From positions 1-64,000 of the forward strand of contig NZ_JAKGAS010000007.1 in the NCBI RefSeq assembly GCF_021532655.1: a stretch of DNA of 64,000 nucleotides, in the 5' to 3' direction. Each line of letters starts with the position of its first letter. Within the stretch, counting starts at the first letter, position 1. This DNA comes from Paraglaciecola algarum. Its GTDB lineage: Bacteria > Pseudomonadota > Gammaproteobacteria > Enterobacterales > Alteromonadaceae. Of this stretch, positions 16,529 through 26,441 are shown piece after piece. The notes beneath the pieces are model-generated. The model made no database searches. It saw only the letters and a list, made by a program, of their open reading frames with translations, and was not told where the DNA came from. Made by a program: the position numbers and the translations under genes.

Positions 16529-18685
16529 ATGGACACTTCATTATTTCATGACTTAGGCTTGTTAGATTGTGTGATTTTCAAACGTATAGAGCCAACTAAG
16601 TATGAGGTGTTATACAATGCTCAAGATTGGTTGTTTGAACTACTACCAGAAACAAAAAGTCAAAAATCATTTCGGTTTGCCCAAAACTCCTTATACCTAG
16701 AAGACTTCTTGATCGATGCAGAAGCTCTGTGGATATCTAAACAGCCAGGTTCAGTTGATTCTGGAATTTGGTCAGAGACCTTACCTTCGAGAGAGTTACT
16801 TCAACTTGAAGCTTCAGCTATGGTTTGTAATCAACAAGAATATTTAGTCATTCATAAACTCAAAGACAAGTTTACTCAAAAACAACAAACCTTACAGATA
16901 GCTCGTGAATTACTTTTGTCGAATGACAAAATAACTGAACAACACGAACACTTACACGCTCAAATGGATGAGCTACTCAGCCAATCAGAACGAACAAAAG
17001 CTTTTCAACAACCCATAATCAATGCCTTAGAACAGACTGATTTAGGGGTAGCAATTCTTGACTCTAACTTACAACTTGTAAAAGGTAACCCAGCATTACA
17101 AACCTTATTTAATGACACTCACATTGCATTAAAGCTGCCTGTTGACCGACTTATTCTTGAATTGTTTAAAAAACAGTACCCAGAGTATGATCGCGTTTTT
17201 TCCACTAGGAGTGCTTGGACAGGAGAGTTATGTTGGCTAAACCCGCCTGAACAAGGAAAATGGTTAAAAGTGGCGATTCACCCAATTAAAAATGCTGATC
17301 AAGCATTACAATATTGGATGTTTAGTGTCAGTGATGTCACACAAATTAAGTTCTTACTCAAACGAAATGAAAAGTTAACTCACTTCGACGTATTGACAGA
17401 TTTGCCTAACAGACAATATTTTTGGCAACAACTCGAAAACAAAATCAAAAAGAACCGCCCTTTCTATTTACTGTATATTGATATCAAAAATTTCAAACGC
17501 ATTAATGAAGTGCATGGTCATTTAATTGGTGATCAGTTAATAAAAGACTTAGCGAAACGATTACAGTCGGTTACCAGAGTAGATGACTACATAGCCAGAA
17601 TTGGTGGTACAGAATTTGCCATAATTATGGAAACTGATTATTTTCGTAAACAATTTGCATCTACCGATCAAGGCCAATGTAAAACCTTTGTACAAGAACT
17701 AATAAGAGCCAGTGAACTACCTTTCTATTTAGAGTCTGGTAGCCAATGCGAAATAGGCTTAAATGTTGGGGCATCTGCGTTTCCTACAGATTCTAATGAT
17801 GCAGAAGAACTAATGAAGTATGCTGACTTAGCTGTGTTTGCCGCAAAAAAACAAGTTAAAAGTAGTTTAGAATTTTATTCAAAAAAATTAGTCGATGCGT
17901 CCTTAAAACGGATTGAAATGGAAGATGCTTTACAAAAAGCGGTGACCAATAAGCAATTTGAATTATTTTTACAACCTATTATTGATATCAGTTCCAGCAA
18001 AATAGTTAAAGCAGAAACGCTTATCAGATGGAGATTAAGCGATGGATCGATTATTGCTCCGGATGAGTTCATTCCACTTGCCGAACAAACTGGGCTAATT
18101 GTCCCTATTGGAAAATGGGTCATAGCTGAAGCTTGTAGGTTCTTGAATGAATTAAAAAAAACTCATCAAGAAATAAAACTATCTGTAAACTTATCTCCAA
18201 GGCAGGTAGCAGATCGGCAATTATTAGACTTCATCAAAACCACATTAACTCAACAAGATATATCACCTGAGCTACTAGAATTAGAACTTACCGAAGGGGT
18301 GTTGATCGATAATTACGACAAAGTACATTATTTACTTACCGAACTCCGTACATTAGGGATTAGTGTGTCTATTGATGATTTTGGCACTGGTTATAGCTCA
18401 TTATCTTATTTACAAAAACTCCCCATTGATCATATAAAAATCGATCGTTCTTTTACTATGTCAATTCAGGATAATGAGCAAGACCAAGGAGGTAATAGTG
18501 CAATCATTTTAGCCGTGATTGCCATGGCTAAAAGTTTGAAGTTAGGAGTAATTGCTGAAGGGGTTGAGACAGATTCACAAAAAGAATTTTTGTTACGCAA
18601 TCAATGCCATATAGCTCAAGGTTATTTGTTTAGTCGCCCACTGCCTTTTAATGAATTTTGCAAACTACTAAACACTAAAAATTAG
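16529..18685 (+). CDS. PAS-GGDEF-EAL protein, probable c-di-GMP phosphodiesterase
   Basis: A 718-residue protein with no signal peptide or membrane segment. An unrecognised N-terminal region (about 1-105) and a coiled coil (about 108-155) precede a PAS-like domain (about 160-275), GGDEF (about 285-440) and EAL (about 470-715). The GGDEF site reads GGTEF at 359-363, so cyclase activity is unlikely. The allosteric I-site R350xxD353 is intact, five residues before it. In the EAL domain E496-T-L, VNLSPRQ, ELTEG, D616-D617-FGTGYSS, KIDRSF, AEGVE and QGY are all present, consistent with an active phosphodiesterase hydrolysing c-di-GMP. Position eight bases behind the GTPase gene suggests that GTPase state controls its activity or location. 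Confidence 0.9.
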   Translation: MDTSLFHDLGLLDCVIFKRIEPTKYEVLYNAQDWLFELLPETKSQKSFRFAQNSLYLEDFLIDAEALWISKQPGSVDSGIWSETLPSRELLQLEASAMVCNQQEYLVIHKLKDKFTQKQQTLQIARELLLSNDKITEQHEHLHAQMDELLSQSERTKAFQQPIINALEQTDLGVAILDSNLQLVKGNPALQTLFNDTHIALKLPVDRLILELFKKQYPEYDRVFSTRSAWTGELCWLNPPEQGKWLKVAIHPIKNADQALQYWMFSVSDVTQIKFLLKRNEKLTHFDVLTDLPNRQYFWQQLENKIKKNRPFYLLYIDIKNFKRINEVHGHLIGDQLIKDLAKRLQSVTRVDDYIARIGGTEFAIIMETDYFRKQFASTDQGQCKTFVQELIRASELPFYLESGSQCEIGLNVGASAFPTDSNDAEELMKYADLAVFAAKKQVKSSLEFYSKKLVDASLKRIEMEDALQKAVTNKQFELFLQPIIDISSSKIVKAETLIRWRLSDGSIIAPDEFIPLAEQTGLIVPIGKWVIAEACRFLNELKKTHQEIKLSVNLSPRQVADRQLLDFIKTTLTQQDISPELLELELTEGVLIDNYDKVHYLLTELRTLGISVSIDDFGTGYSSLSYLQKLPIDHIKIDRSFTMSIQDNEQDQGGNSAIILAVIAMAKSLKLGVIAEGVETDSQKEFLLRNQCHIAQGYLFSRPLPFNEFCKLLNTKN

Positions 18686-18857
18686 ACTTAGTAAAAATCA
18701 AATAATTGACACTCTCAATATTTCTTCCAGTCAAAAACTTGCCACTCCCCTAGCTTTGTCCTAGCGCTTCATAGATATGTGACATTAAGTTCACCTCCAG
18801 TTTTGGCACCAAACATGCTTATGGCTAACTCCTATTTCGACACATTAAGAAAACTAT

Positions 18858-19727
18858 ATGAAAATACTAAAACCAACCATTTTAGGATTAGGCATATTGA
18901 CAAATTGTGCCCTAGCAGAGTCTACTATTTATCAATCTATTGCTAATGAATTAACCATAGATAGTGCAGGGGTTATAAAAGTAAAAGTCCTACTCGTTAA
19001 TGAAACAGATGAAATAACCTGTAGCCATGGTAATTATGATTTTTTATTCAACCTAGAAAGCATTATTGGGCAGAAGTGGTATGACACATTATTATTATCT
19101 CGTAACGCTAATAGTCTAATAGATTTCATATACGACAACACTAGTTGCACATTATTAGCACTCAAACTACCTAAATTATACGAACACGGAGATAATGTTA
19201 ACGAACCTGGAAAGGGGCTTAAAGAAACAGGCGAGTATGGCAATGTTGCACTTATTGGTAGTAATATTTTAACCGACGCAAACTACTCAACAAATAGCCA
19301 CTACGGTCAGGATGTTGTTACAGCGGCATTTGACGGGTATACATATTCAACAAAATCAAACTCAGATGCTACAGACAAAATTAGCCGAGGGATATGGTTA
19401 CACAAAATCATAGATGAAGCTGATGAGGAAATCGTAAAACCGTGGTTACAAGTAGACTTTAATAAAAATGTTACACTAGTTGGGCTAGCAATATTCATGA
19501 ACCAACAATCCCTAGAATTGGGACGCAGTCCACGTTATGCCACTTTGTATACATCACTTGATGGAGTGGATTTTGAAAAAATTGAAAACCTATCATTTTC
19601 TTTTGATTCTCCAGCTTCTGGTAATTTTTCATCGCCGATTACATCTCGATTTTTTAGACTAGTCATAGACAGTAATTACGGTGATAACCGCTTTATAGAA
19701 GTTGACGAGCTTGAGTTTTATCAGTAA
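18858..19727 (+). CDS. Secreted protein with discoidin-like (F5/8 type C) C-terminal domain
   Basis: A 289-residue precursor with a signal peptide (about 1-21, ending NCALA). Residues ~25-125 are unrecognised and contain two Cys (ITCSHGNY, NTSCTLL) that may pair. Residues ~130-289 look like a galactose-binding/discoidin beta-sandwich: NVALIGSNILTDANY, AFDGYTYSTKS, PWLQVDFNKNVTLVGLAIF, YATLYTSLDGVDFEKI, and SRFFRLVIDSNYGDNRFIEV. Such domains bind carbohydrate or cell-surface polymers, and the protein has no enzyme domain. It has its own 170-base upstream region, so membership in the GTPase cassette is possible but not shown. A shared bidirectional terminator separates it from hflC. Confidence 0.75.
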   Translation: MKILKPTILGLGILTNCALAESTIYQSIANELTIDSAGVIKVKVLLVNETDEITCSHGNYDFLFNLESIIGQKWYDTLLLSRNANSLIDFIYDNTSCTLLALKLPKLYEHGDNVNEPGKGLKETGEYGNVALIGSNILTDANYSTNSHYGQDVVTAAFDGYTYSTKSNSDATDKISRGIWLHKIIDEADEEIVKPWLQVDFNKNVTLVGLAIFMNQQSLELGRSPRYATLYTSLDGVDFEKIENLSFSFDSPASGNFSSPITSRFFRLVIDSNYGDNRFIEVDELEFYQ

Positions 19728-19761
19728 TAATTTTACAGGTTTTCATAATTCAATAACCAAT

Positions 19762-19789
19762 AAAAAAGCGCCAAATTTGGCGCTTTTTT
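19762..19789. terminator. Bidirectional terminator between the discoidin-domain gene and hflC
   Basis: A near-perfect palindrome: AAAAAAGCGCCAAA pairs with TTTGGCGCTTTTTT. The A-run and T-run on either side serve both converging transcripts. Confidence 0.85.
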
Positions 19790-19817
19790 ATATTTTAGAT
19801 AAATCGTCAATTAAAGG

Positions 19818-20702
19818 TTATTTTTTACCTTTCTGACCTTTCATATAACTGAAAAAGTCGCTATCTGGCTCAACAACCAACACATCTTGTTTGCTGCTAA
19901 AACTCTTTTTATACGCATCCATACTTCTTAAAAAAGCATAAAACTCAGGATCTTTAGTGTAAGTTTCTGCGTAAATTTGTGCAGCTTGGGCATCACCCTC
20001 ACCTTTTAATTTACGTAAATTACGTTCTGCATCAGCCAACATAACTGTTACTTTTGCGTCGATCTCAGCTTTGATAAATTCTGCTTTTTCTTTACCTTCA
20101 GATCTGTGCTCTCTTGCTACCGCTTCTCGCTCGGTACGCATACGTTGGAAAATAAAGTTACGTACTTCTGGTGGTAAATTAATTTGTTTTACACGCACGT
20201 CAACAATTGCGATACCTAGTTCATCTGAACTAGTAGCTGCTTGAGCCATGGCTTCATCCATAAGCTCTGAACGTTCACCAGATACAATTTGCTGAATGGT
20301 TCGTGTACCAAACTCAGAACGTAATCCGTTATTGACTTTTTGTTGTAGTAACACTTCTGCGCTACTTTTAATGCCGCCTGTGGCTAAATAATATTTAGCA
20401 AAATCTTTAATTTTCCACTTAACGTACAAGTCTACAATTAAATCTTTTTTCTCAGACGTTACGAAACGGTCAGGCACTTCATCCAATGTTTGAATACGTG
20501 CATCAAGCTTAACTACACGATCAAAAAACGGTAGTTTAAAATGTAAACCCGGTTCAAATACTACAGTTTCGTCAGTTGCAGAGTCTCTCTGAACTTTACC
20601 AAACTGGATAACAATAGCTTTGTTACCTTCTTCAACTACAAACAAAGAGCCAAACGCTAACAAGCCTACAGCCACTATGAGTAATGCAATAAAATTTTTC
20701 AT
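19818..20702 (-). CDS. hflC: Protease modulator HflC
   Basis: A prohibitin/SPFH-family protein that with HflK forms a large periplasm-facing complex around FtsH and restrains its proteolysis. It has 294 residues. An N-terminal membrane anchor (about 3-22, FIALLIVAVGLLAFGSLFVV) is followed by the SPFH domain with VVEEGNKAIVIQFGKVQRD and FEPGLHFKLPFFDRVVKLD, then a long charged helix (AVAREHRSEGKEKAEFIKAE). The start lies three bases after the hflK stop, the usual coupled hflKC arrangement. The gene ends the long operon that begins at nnr. Confidence 0.95.
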   Translation of the reverse strand: MKNFIALLIVAVGLLAFGSLFVVEEGNKAIVIQFGKVQRDSATDETVVFEPGLHFKLPFFDRVVKLDARIQTLDEVPDRFVTSEKKDLIVDLYVKWKIKDFAKYYLATGGIKSSAEVLLQQKVNNGLRSEFGTRTIQQIVSGERSELMDEAMAQAATSSDELGIAIVDVRVKQINLPPEVRNFIFQRMRTEREAVAREHRSEGKEKAEFIKAEIDAKVTVMLADAERNLRKLKGEGDAQAAQIYAETYTKDPEFYAFLRSMDAYKKSFSSKQDVLVVEPDSDFFSYMKGQKGKK

Positions 20703-20705
20703 GGC

Positions 20706-21863
20706 TTAGTTTCTCCCCGTACGAGAACTGCTTCCACGAGAAGAGCCTCTAGAATTATTAGAGATTGAATCAGAACTAGTATCTTGATTACGTAATCCTT
20801 CTAATGTGCTTCTAATGTTAGCTGGAACCGTTGAACCAGACTGGCGATCTAATATTTTATCTAAAGGTAAATACATCATGTTACCTGTGCCTTGAGTATC
20901 CACTAAGATTTTGCTGGTATTAGAATAAACTTCTTCCAAAGTTTCTAGATAAATACGACTACGTGTCACTTCAGGCGCCGCTTTGTATTGAGGTAGTAAC
21001 TCTTCAAAACGCGCTATTTCACCTTGTGCTTCTAACGCTACACGCTCTTTATAAGCTTGTGCGTCTTGAGCCATACGATTAACTTGGCCACGAGCTCTAG
21101 GCTCAATTTCACGAGAATAGGCTTCAGCTTCGTTGATAAACCTTTGTTCATCTTCTTGGGCTGCTATTGCATCATCAAACGCTTCTTTCACTTCTTCAGG
21201 TGGTCTAGCATCCTTGAAGTTCATATCAACAATGGATAAACCCATATCATAAGATTCGATAATGCTGGATAGTTCATCACGCACTGCTTGCCTAGCTGAT
21301 TCACGTCCTGCTGTTAACACACTGTCCATTTTAGAATGGCCAACCACATAACGAATAGCACTATCAAAGGCCTGGCTTAAACTTTCTTCAGGGCTAGTCA
21401 CTGCGAAGCTATACTTGTAGGGTTCAGTAATACGGTATTGTACTTCCATCTCAACACGTACTACGTTTTCATCTTCGGTTAACATTGAACCAGAAGAAGG
21501 CATTGAGCGAACAGTCTGCACATCTACAGGCTTAACTGTATCGATAAAGGTTGGTTTCCATTGCAAACCCGGCTCAACAAAATGGCTGAATTCACCAAAA
21601 CGTAAAACCACACCACGCTCTGCTTCTCTAATGGTATAAATACCACTGAAACCCCAGGCTATGAGTAAAATTCCGGCTATAACAGCAATACCTATGCTAC
21701 CTAACCCTTTGCCATCAGATGAACCACCATTACCGCCACCTAACTTGCCGAATTTCCCCATCAAGTTTTTAAACACCTCATCTAAATCAGGCGGCCCTTG
21801 ATTTTTGCCGCCTTTATTTTTCCAAGGATCATTATTATTACCACCGGGCTCATTCCAAGCCAT
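20706..21863 (-). CDS. hflK: FtsH modulator HflK
   Basis: Partner of HflC in the FtsH-regulating SPFH complex of the inner membrane. The 385 residues comprise a glycine/asparagine-rich cytosolic N-terminus (MAWNEPGGNNNDPWKNKGG), one membrane helix at about 56-77, an SPFH domain opening with YTIREAERGVVLRFGEFSHF, a helical region with QEDEQRFINEAEAYSREIEP, and a low-complexity Ser/Arg tail (SNNSRGSSRGSSSRTGRN). Order and spacing with hflC match other gammaproteobacteria. The gap of 84 bases to hflX may hold an internal promoter. Confidence 0.95.
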   Translation of the reverse strand: MAWNEPGGNNNDPWKNKGGKNQGPPDLDEVFKNLMGKFGKLGGGNGGSSDGKGLGSIGIAVIAGILLIAWGFSGIYTIREAERGVVLRFGEFSHFVEPGLQWKPTFIDTVKPVDVQTVRSMPSSGSMLTEDENVVRVEMEVQYRITEPYKYSFAVTSPEESLSQAFDSAIRYVVGHSKMDSVLTAGRESARQAVRDELSSIIESYDMGLSIVDMNFKDARPPEEVKEAFDDAIAAQEDEQRFINEAEAYSREIEPRARGQVNRMAQDAQAYKERVALEAQGEIARFEELLPQYKAAPEVTRSRIYLETLEEVYSNTSKILVDTQGTGNMMYLPLDKILDRQSGSTVPANIRSTLEGLRNQDTSSDSISNNSRGSSRGSSSRTGRN

Positions 21864-21947
21864 GTTTACTCTCCAACTAGTTAATTCAATAAATATACGA
21901 ATATTTCTGTTTATTCGATCTGTTTATCATTCACTCATTAAACAAAT

Positions 21948-23237
21948 CTACTGTTTTACTATGTAAGACTCTAAGTTCTCATCAACTCGCTTTATCAGTC
22001 TTTGCCAATCGGCCTGCTCCATACGCACTTCCACTAGCCAATCTCCGTTTTCAGCATAACTCTGTGCAGCAATACAATTCATTTCAAAAAACACGCCACG
22101 CAAATTACCTTTTTCTGGCGGGATCGACAAGCTGTGTTGTACCATATTTTCAGATAAACATTCAGTTATCGCTGTTAATAATAGATCAACACCTAAACCT
22201 TGTTGGGCCGAGATCCAAACCCGAATTGGTGTTCCTTCTTCGTCTCTATCTATTTTAGCTTCAACCCCTTCCATACGGTCAATTTTATTACACACCACCA
22301 ACTGCTGGATCTCATGAGCGTCAATTTCTTCTAACACCTCATTGACCTGATCAACATTTTCTCTAAATTGATCATCAGCATAATCCACTACGTGCAACAA
22401 AAGATTAGCTTGTTGTGTTTCTTGCAGGGTTGCTTTAAAGGCTGCTATTAGATCATGGGGGAGGTGTCGAATAAAACCAACCGTATCAGCCAGAATTGCT
22501 GAACCAACATCTTGTAACTGAATCTTTCTAAGGGTTGGGTCTAGGGTGGCAAACAGTTGATCTGCTGCATAAACCGCTGAATTAGTCATTTCGTTAAATA
22601 ATGTCGATTTACCCGCATTGGTATAACCCACTAACGAAACTGTCGGTATTTCTGCTCTAATTCTTGAACGACGACCTTGCTCACGCTGTTTTTGCACTTT
22701 TTCTAAACGGCGAAGAATACTTTTTATTCTCGCTCTAAGTAAACGCCTATCAGTTTCAAGTTGACTTTCACCTGGTCCACGTAGGCCAATCCCACCTTTT
22801 TGTTTATCTAGGTGAGTCCAACCGCGGATTAAACGTGTACTAATATGCCTAAGTTGAGCCAGCTCAACTTGCAACTTTCCTTCGTGGGTCCGAGCTCGTT
22901 GAGCAAATATATCCAAAATTAGACCGGTGCGATCTAATACACGACATTTGCACAATTCTTCTAGATTTCGTTCTTGTGAGGGGGATAAACTATGATTAAA
23001 AATGACGATGTCAGCTTGCTGAGTACGCACTGCGTTAGCAATTTCTTCAGCTTTACCACTACCAACAAAATACCTAGGATGTGGCGCTTGTCGTGAACCT
23101 GTTACTACATCAATTGCATTAACACCAGCAGAAGAAACCAATAACTGAAGTTCTAATAAATCTTCTTTACTATTTTCATCTGCAAATTCTACATGTACTA
23201 AAACAGCTTGTTCACCTGCTTCATAACGGTCAAACAA
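21948..23237 (-). CDS. hflX: Ribosome-associated GTPase HflX
   Basis: A GTPase that splits stalled or heat-damaged 70S ribosomes. It has 429 residues. The N-terminal HflX domain (about 1-190) contains HPRYFVGSGKAEEIANA and a KGGIGLRGPGESQLE loop. The G domain carries GYTNAGKSTLFNEM (G1), DTVGFIRHLPHDL (G3) and NKID (G4). The start is TTG at 23237: AGGAG lies about six bases before it, and the product then begins MFDRYEAGEQA as in other HflX proteins. It follows hfq by 38 bases. Confidence 0.94.
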   Translation of the reverse strand: MFDRYEAGEQAVLVHVEFADENSKEDLLELQLLVSSAGVNAIDVVTGSRQAPHPRYFVGSGKAEEIANAVRTQQADIVIFNHSLSPSQERNLEELCKCRVLDRTGLILDIFAQRARTHEGKLQVELAQLRHISTRLIRGWTHLDKQKGGIGLRGPGESQLETDRRLLRARIKSILRRLEKVQKQREQGRRSRIRAEIPTVSLVGYTNAGKSTLFNEMTNSAVYAADQLFATLDPTLRKIQLQDVGSAILADTVGFIRHLPHDLIAAFKATLQETQQANLLLHVVDYADDQFRENVDQVNEVLEEIDAHEIQQLVVCNKIDRMEGVEAKIDRDEEGTPIRVWISAQQGLGVDLLLTAITECLSENMVQHSLSIPPEKGNLRGVFFEMNCIAAQSYAENGDWLVEVRMEQADWQRLIKRVDENLESYIVKQ

Positions 23238-23275
23238 GCCGTTCTCCTATACCTTTCATATTAGCTTTTATTTAT

Positions 23276-23533
<258 letters not shown>

Positions 23534-23596
23534 TTATTATAATGATTTACCACTGATTTGGATTATACAGAAAATCAATTCTCTGTATAGGCCCTA

Positions 23597-24550
23597 CTAT
23601 AGTTGTATTTGGCTATGATTTATGACTTTTGATGAATTGTCATTCGCAAACGTATCTAAAGTGTAAATATTTTCCCAACCTCGCAGCCAAGTTAATTGCC
23701 TTTTGGCTAACTGTCTGGTCGCTGCAATTGACTTATTTCGCATCTCATCGAAATCAAATTCTCCCTCTAAATACTGCCACATTTGACGATAACCCACACA
23801 TCGAATTGACGGCAAGTCTAGATGTAAATCTGCCCGTTTTTTCAAAAGTTCAACTTCTTGCTGAAATCCAGCATCTATCATCAATTGAAAACGTAAAGCA
23901 ATTCTTTCATGCAATACAGATCTATCTTGGGGGGCAATACTAAATTGTTTAATTTCATAAGGAATTGGAGGGGATTTAGTCGCCATTAAATCTGTCATAG
24001 ATTTATTAGTTAATTCGTAAACTTCCAATGCCCTGACTAATCGTTGGGGATCATTTGGATGAATACGCTTAGCCGATACAGGATCAATCTTAGCCAACTT
24101 ATTGTGCATTTCTTGCCAGCCCAAATCAGCGGCCTGTTGGCTTATTTGGTCTCTTATTTGAACATCTGATTCAGGTAAAGGGGATAAGCCATCAACTAAG
24201 GCTTTGTAATACATCATAGTGCCCCCCACCAACAAAGGAATGTTTCCTCTTGCCGTGATTTCTTGCATAGCAACTAATGCGTCACGTCTAAACTCTGCTA
24301 CCGAATAACTCTGTGCAGGGTCAAGTATGTCGATTAATTTATGGGGTGCCTTAGCTAATTCCTCAGAAGTTGGTTTAGCTGTGCCTATATCCATACCTTT
24401 ATAAATTAATGCCGAATCCACACTAATAATTTCACAGGGTAATTGTTCACACAACTTGATCGCTAAATCGGTTTTACCAGACGCGGTAGGGCCCATTAAA
24501 AAAATAGCTGTTGGAAGGCAAGTATGTTCTAGCACTTTGTTATCAGTCAT
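23597..24550 (-). CDS. miaA: tRNA dimethylallyltransferase
   Basis: Transfers a dimethylallyl group to N6 of A37 in tRNAs that read codons starting with U, the first step of ms2i6A formation. It has 317 residues. A P-loop [14 protein letters not shown] lies near residue 19, and the family blocks [34 protein letters not shown] and the C-terminal [18 protein letters not shown] are present. The start overlaps the end of mutL by eight bases, so translation is coupled. Length is typical. Confidence 0.96.
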   Translation of the reverse strand: MTDNKVLEHTCLPTAIFLMGPTASGKTDLAIKLCEQLPCEIISVDSALIYKGMDIGTAKPTSEELAKAPHKLIDILDPAQSYSVAEFRRDALVAMQEITARGNIPLLVGGTMMYYKALVDGLSPLPESDVQIRDQISQQAADLGWQEMHNKLAKIDPVSAKRIHPNDPQRLVRALEVYELTNKSMTDLMATKSPPIPYEIKQFSIAPQDRSVLHERIALRFQLMIDAGFQQEVELLKKRADLHLDLPSIRCVGYRQMWQYLEGEFDFDEMRNKSIAATRQLAKRQLTWLRGWENIYTLDTFANDNSSKVINHSQIQL

Positions 24551-26402
24551 TATTTTTCTCAGCAGCGGACAACCATTTGTTTAATGGCAAAGGTCGAGCG
24601 AGTAACTTTAACGCATCTGATAAGTTAGATGACTGGATGACGAATTGTGCCCAAAGATCTTGTATTTGATTGTTCTCAGTAATATTACTATTTTTCACCA
24701 CAACAGAAAGTAAGTATTCACCTACTTCATCAACACTAATTTTATCGCACTCTAAAATTTTTGATAAACATTCTGCCCATTGAAATTGTCTTAGTCCCGC
24801 TGGAACTTTGCGTAAGAGGATACGGTTGGGTGTCCAGCCAATCTCGACACTATTTTCGAGTAAAGGCTGATACAGTTTTTTGGCTTGGGTTAACATTTCT
24901 TCATTAGCCTCAATCGACACTGGCATTAATAAAGGCTGACTGACCGGCAAGGATTTTTGATACAGTTTCATCAAAACAGCCTTGTGTAAATCAGTTACAT
25001 TCAATAAATAATAGTTTTGCTCAACCCCAACTATAATCTTTCCATCATCACACCTTAACCAATTCCCTACACCAACAGGACTTGCAGTCCCTTGTGAAGC
25101 TTGCATCAAGTCCTGATAACCTTGATAAGATTTTGTATTAACGCCTGCACCAGTAATCTTAGGTCTACTGCTAGTGTGGGCCAAACGCCCACGATTAGAA
25201 AAATCTGCCGAGTTAGATATTGGTGCGGTAGAAGCGGAATATCCATTCTGATTCTCTCGTGCCGCAGGTTCAGAGATTTGTGCTCCTGCTAAATAAACGT
25301 CTTGATCTTGAGTAGATTGTAAAGACTGTAGAGGTTGAATGTAATCATGCTTAGGTTCAACTGGCTCTAATACATTTATATTTGTAGTTGCCTGCTCATG
25401 CTCAAAATACTGTTTTAAAGCATCAGCCAAAGCTCGATAGATAAAATCATGGACTAAACGGGCTTGATGAAATCTCACCTCATGTTTAGCAGGATGCACA
25501 TTTACATCCACCTGATCTGCGTTAATCGTTAAATATAAAACATAAGAAAATGAAGACTCTACGTCTGAAAAATTTTCAATAGCCTGACGAATAGCGTGAT
25601 TAATTAATTTGTCACGCATAACCCTACCATTCACATAAAAATATTGAAATTCACTATTAGTTTGAATGTCACTTGGCGGAACCAGCCAACCTTTGAGTTC
25701 AAATTCTTGATATTGACTATTTAGTTCAATACTTTGCTGCGCAAACTCTTTTGAACAAATGGCAGTCACGCGTTTGATTGGGTTTCCCTGTTCACTTATT
25801 GCTGGGTATTTACGTAACAATTTACCGTTATGTTTAAGGTTAAAGCTCACATCGAAACGGCTTAACGCAATGCGCCTCACCACTTCGTCTATATGTGAAA
25901 ACTCTGTTTTTTCGGTTTTTAAAAATTTCCGCCTAGCTGGCGTATTAAAAAATAAATCCGCCACATCAACACTGGTGCCATCTGGATGAGCTACAGGATT
26001 GATCTCGACCTGCATGTCCCTGCCTTCACAATGAGCTTGCCAAGCTTGCTGTTGTGCTTTGGGCTTAGAACTCAAGGTTAATCTTGCCACCGAGCTTATA
26101 CTGGCCAACGCTTCGCCCCGAAAACCTAAACTACAAATAGCTTCTAAATCATCTAAGCAAGTTATTTTACTGGTAGCGTGACGGCTAAGCGCGAGAGCTA
26201 ACTCGTCTTTAACAATGCCTGAACCATTATCGCGCAGTACAATCCGCTTATGACCACCTTTTTCAATTTCGATATCTATTTGCGTGGCGCCCGAATCCAA
26301 ACTGTTTTCGATCAACTCTTTAACTACCGATGCGGGACGTTCGACTACTTCTCCGGCTGCTATTTGGTTGGCTAATCTAGCTGGCAGTATTTGAATTGGC
26401 AA
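24543..26402 (-). CDS. mutL: DNA mismatch repair protein MutL
   Basis: ATPase that links MutS mismatch recognition to downstream excision. It has 619 residues. The GHKL ATPase N-terminus has [23 protein letters not shown] and [16 protein letters not shown] flexible low-complexity linker spans about 355-430, then a C-terminal dimerisation domain. The endonuclease motif DQHAxxE is not seen, consistent with the MutH-dependent type of gammaproteobacteria. The start is TTG at 26402; the resulting N-terminus, [20 protein letters not shown], lines up exactly with other MutL proteins and no ATG is available. Confidence 0.96.
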   Translation of the reverse strand: MPIQILPARLANQIAAGEVVERPASVVKELIENSLDSGATQIDIEIEKGGHKRIVLRDNGSGIVKDELALALSRHATSKITCLDDLEAICSLGFRGEALASISSVARLTLSSKPKAQQQAWQAHCEGRDMQVEINPVAHPDGTSVDVADLFFNTPARRKFLKTEKTEFSHIDEVVRRIALSRFDVSFNLKHNGKLLRKYPAISEQGNPIKRVTAICSKEFAQQSIELNSQYQEFELKGWLVPPSDIQTNSEFQYFYVNGRVMRDKLINHAIRQAIENFSDVESSFSYVLYLTINADQVDVNVHPAKHEVRFHQARLVHDFIYRALADALKQYFEHEQATTNINVLEPVEPKHDYIQPLQSLQSTQDQDVYLAGAQISEPAARENQNGYSASTAPISNSADFSNRGRLAHTSSRPKITGAGVNTKSYQGYQDLMQASQGTASPVGVGNWLRCDDGKIIVGVEQNYYLLNVTDLHKAVLMKLYQKSLPVSQPLLMPVSIEANEEMLTQAKKLYQPLLENSVEIGWTPNRILLRKVPAGLRQFQWAECLSKILECDKISVDEVGEYLLSVVVKNSNITENNQIQDLWAQFVIQSSNLSDALKLLARPLPLNKWLSAAEKNND

Positions 26403-26441
26403 AACAGTAACCTTGAATAAAGTGTGAAAAAATTGACATAG

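Noticed and set aside
23629..23943. 104-codon plus-strand frame
   Set aside because: Antisense to miaA, which is certain; no ribosome site.
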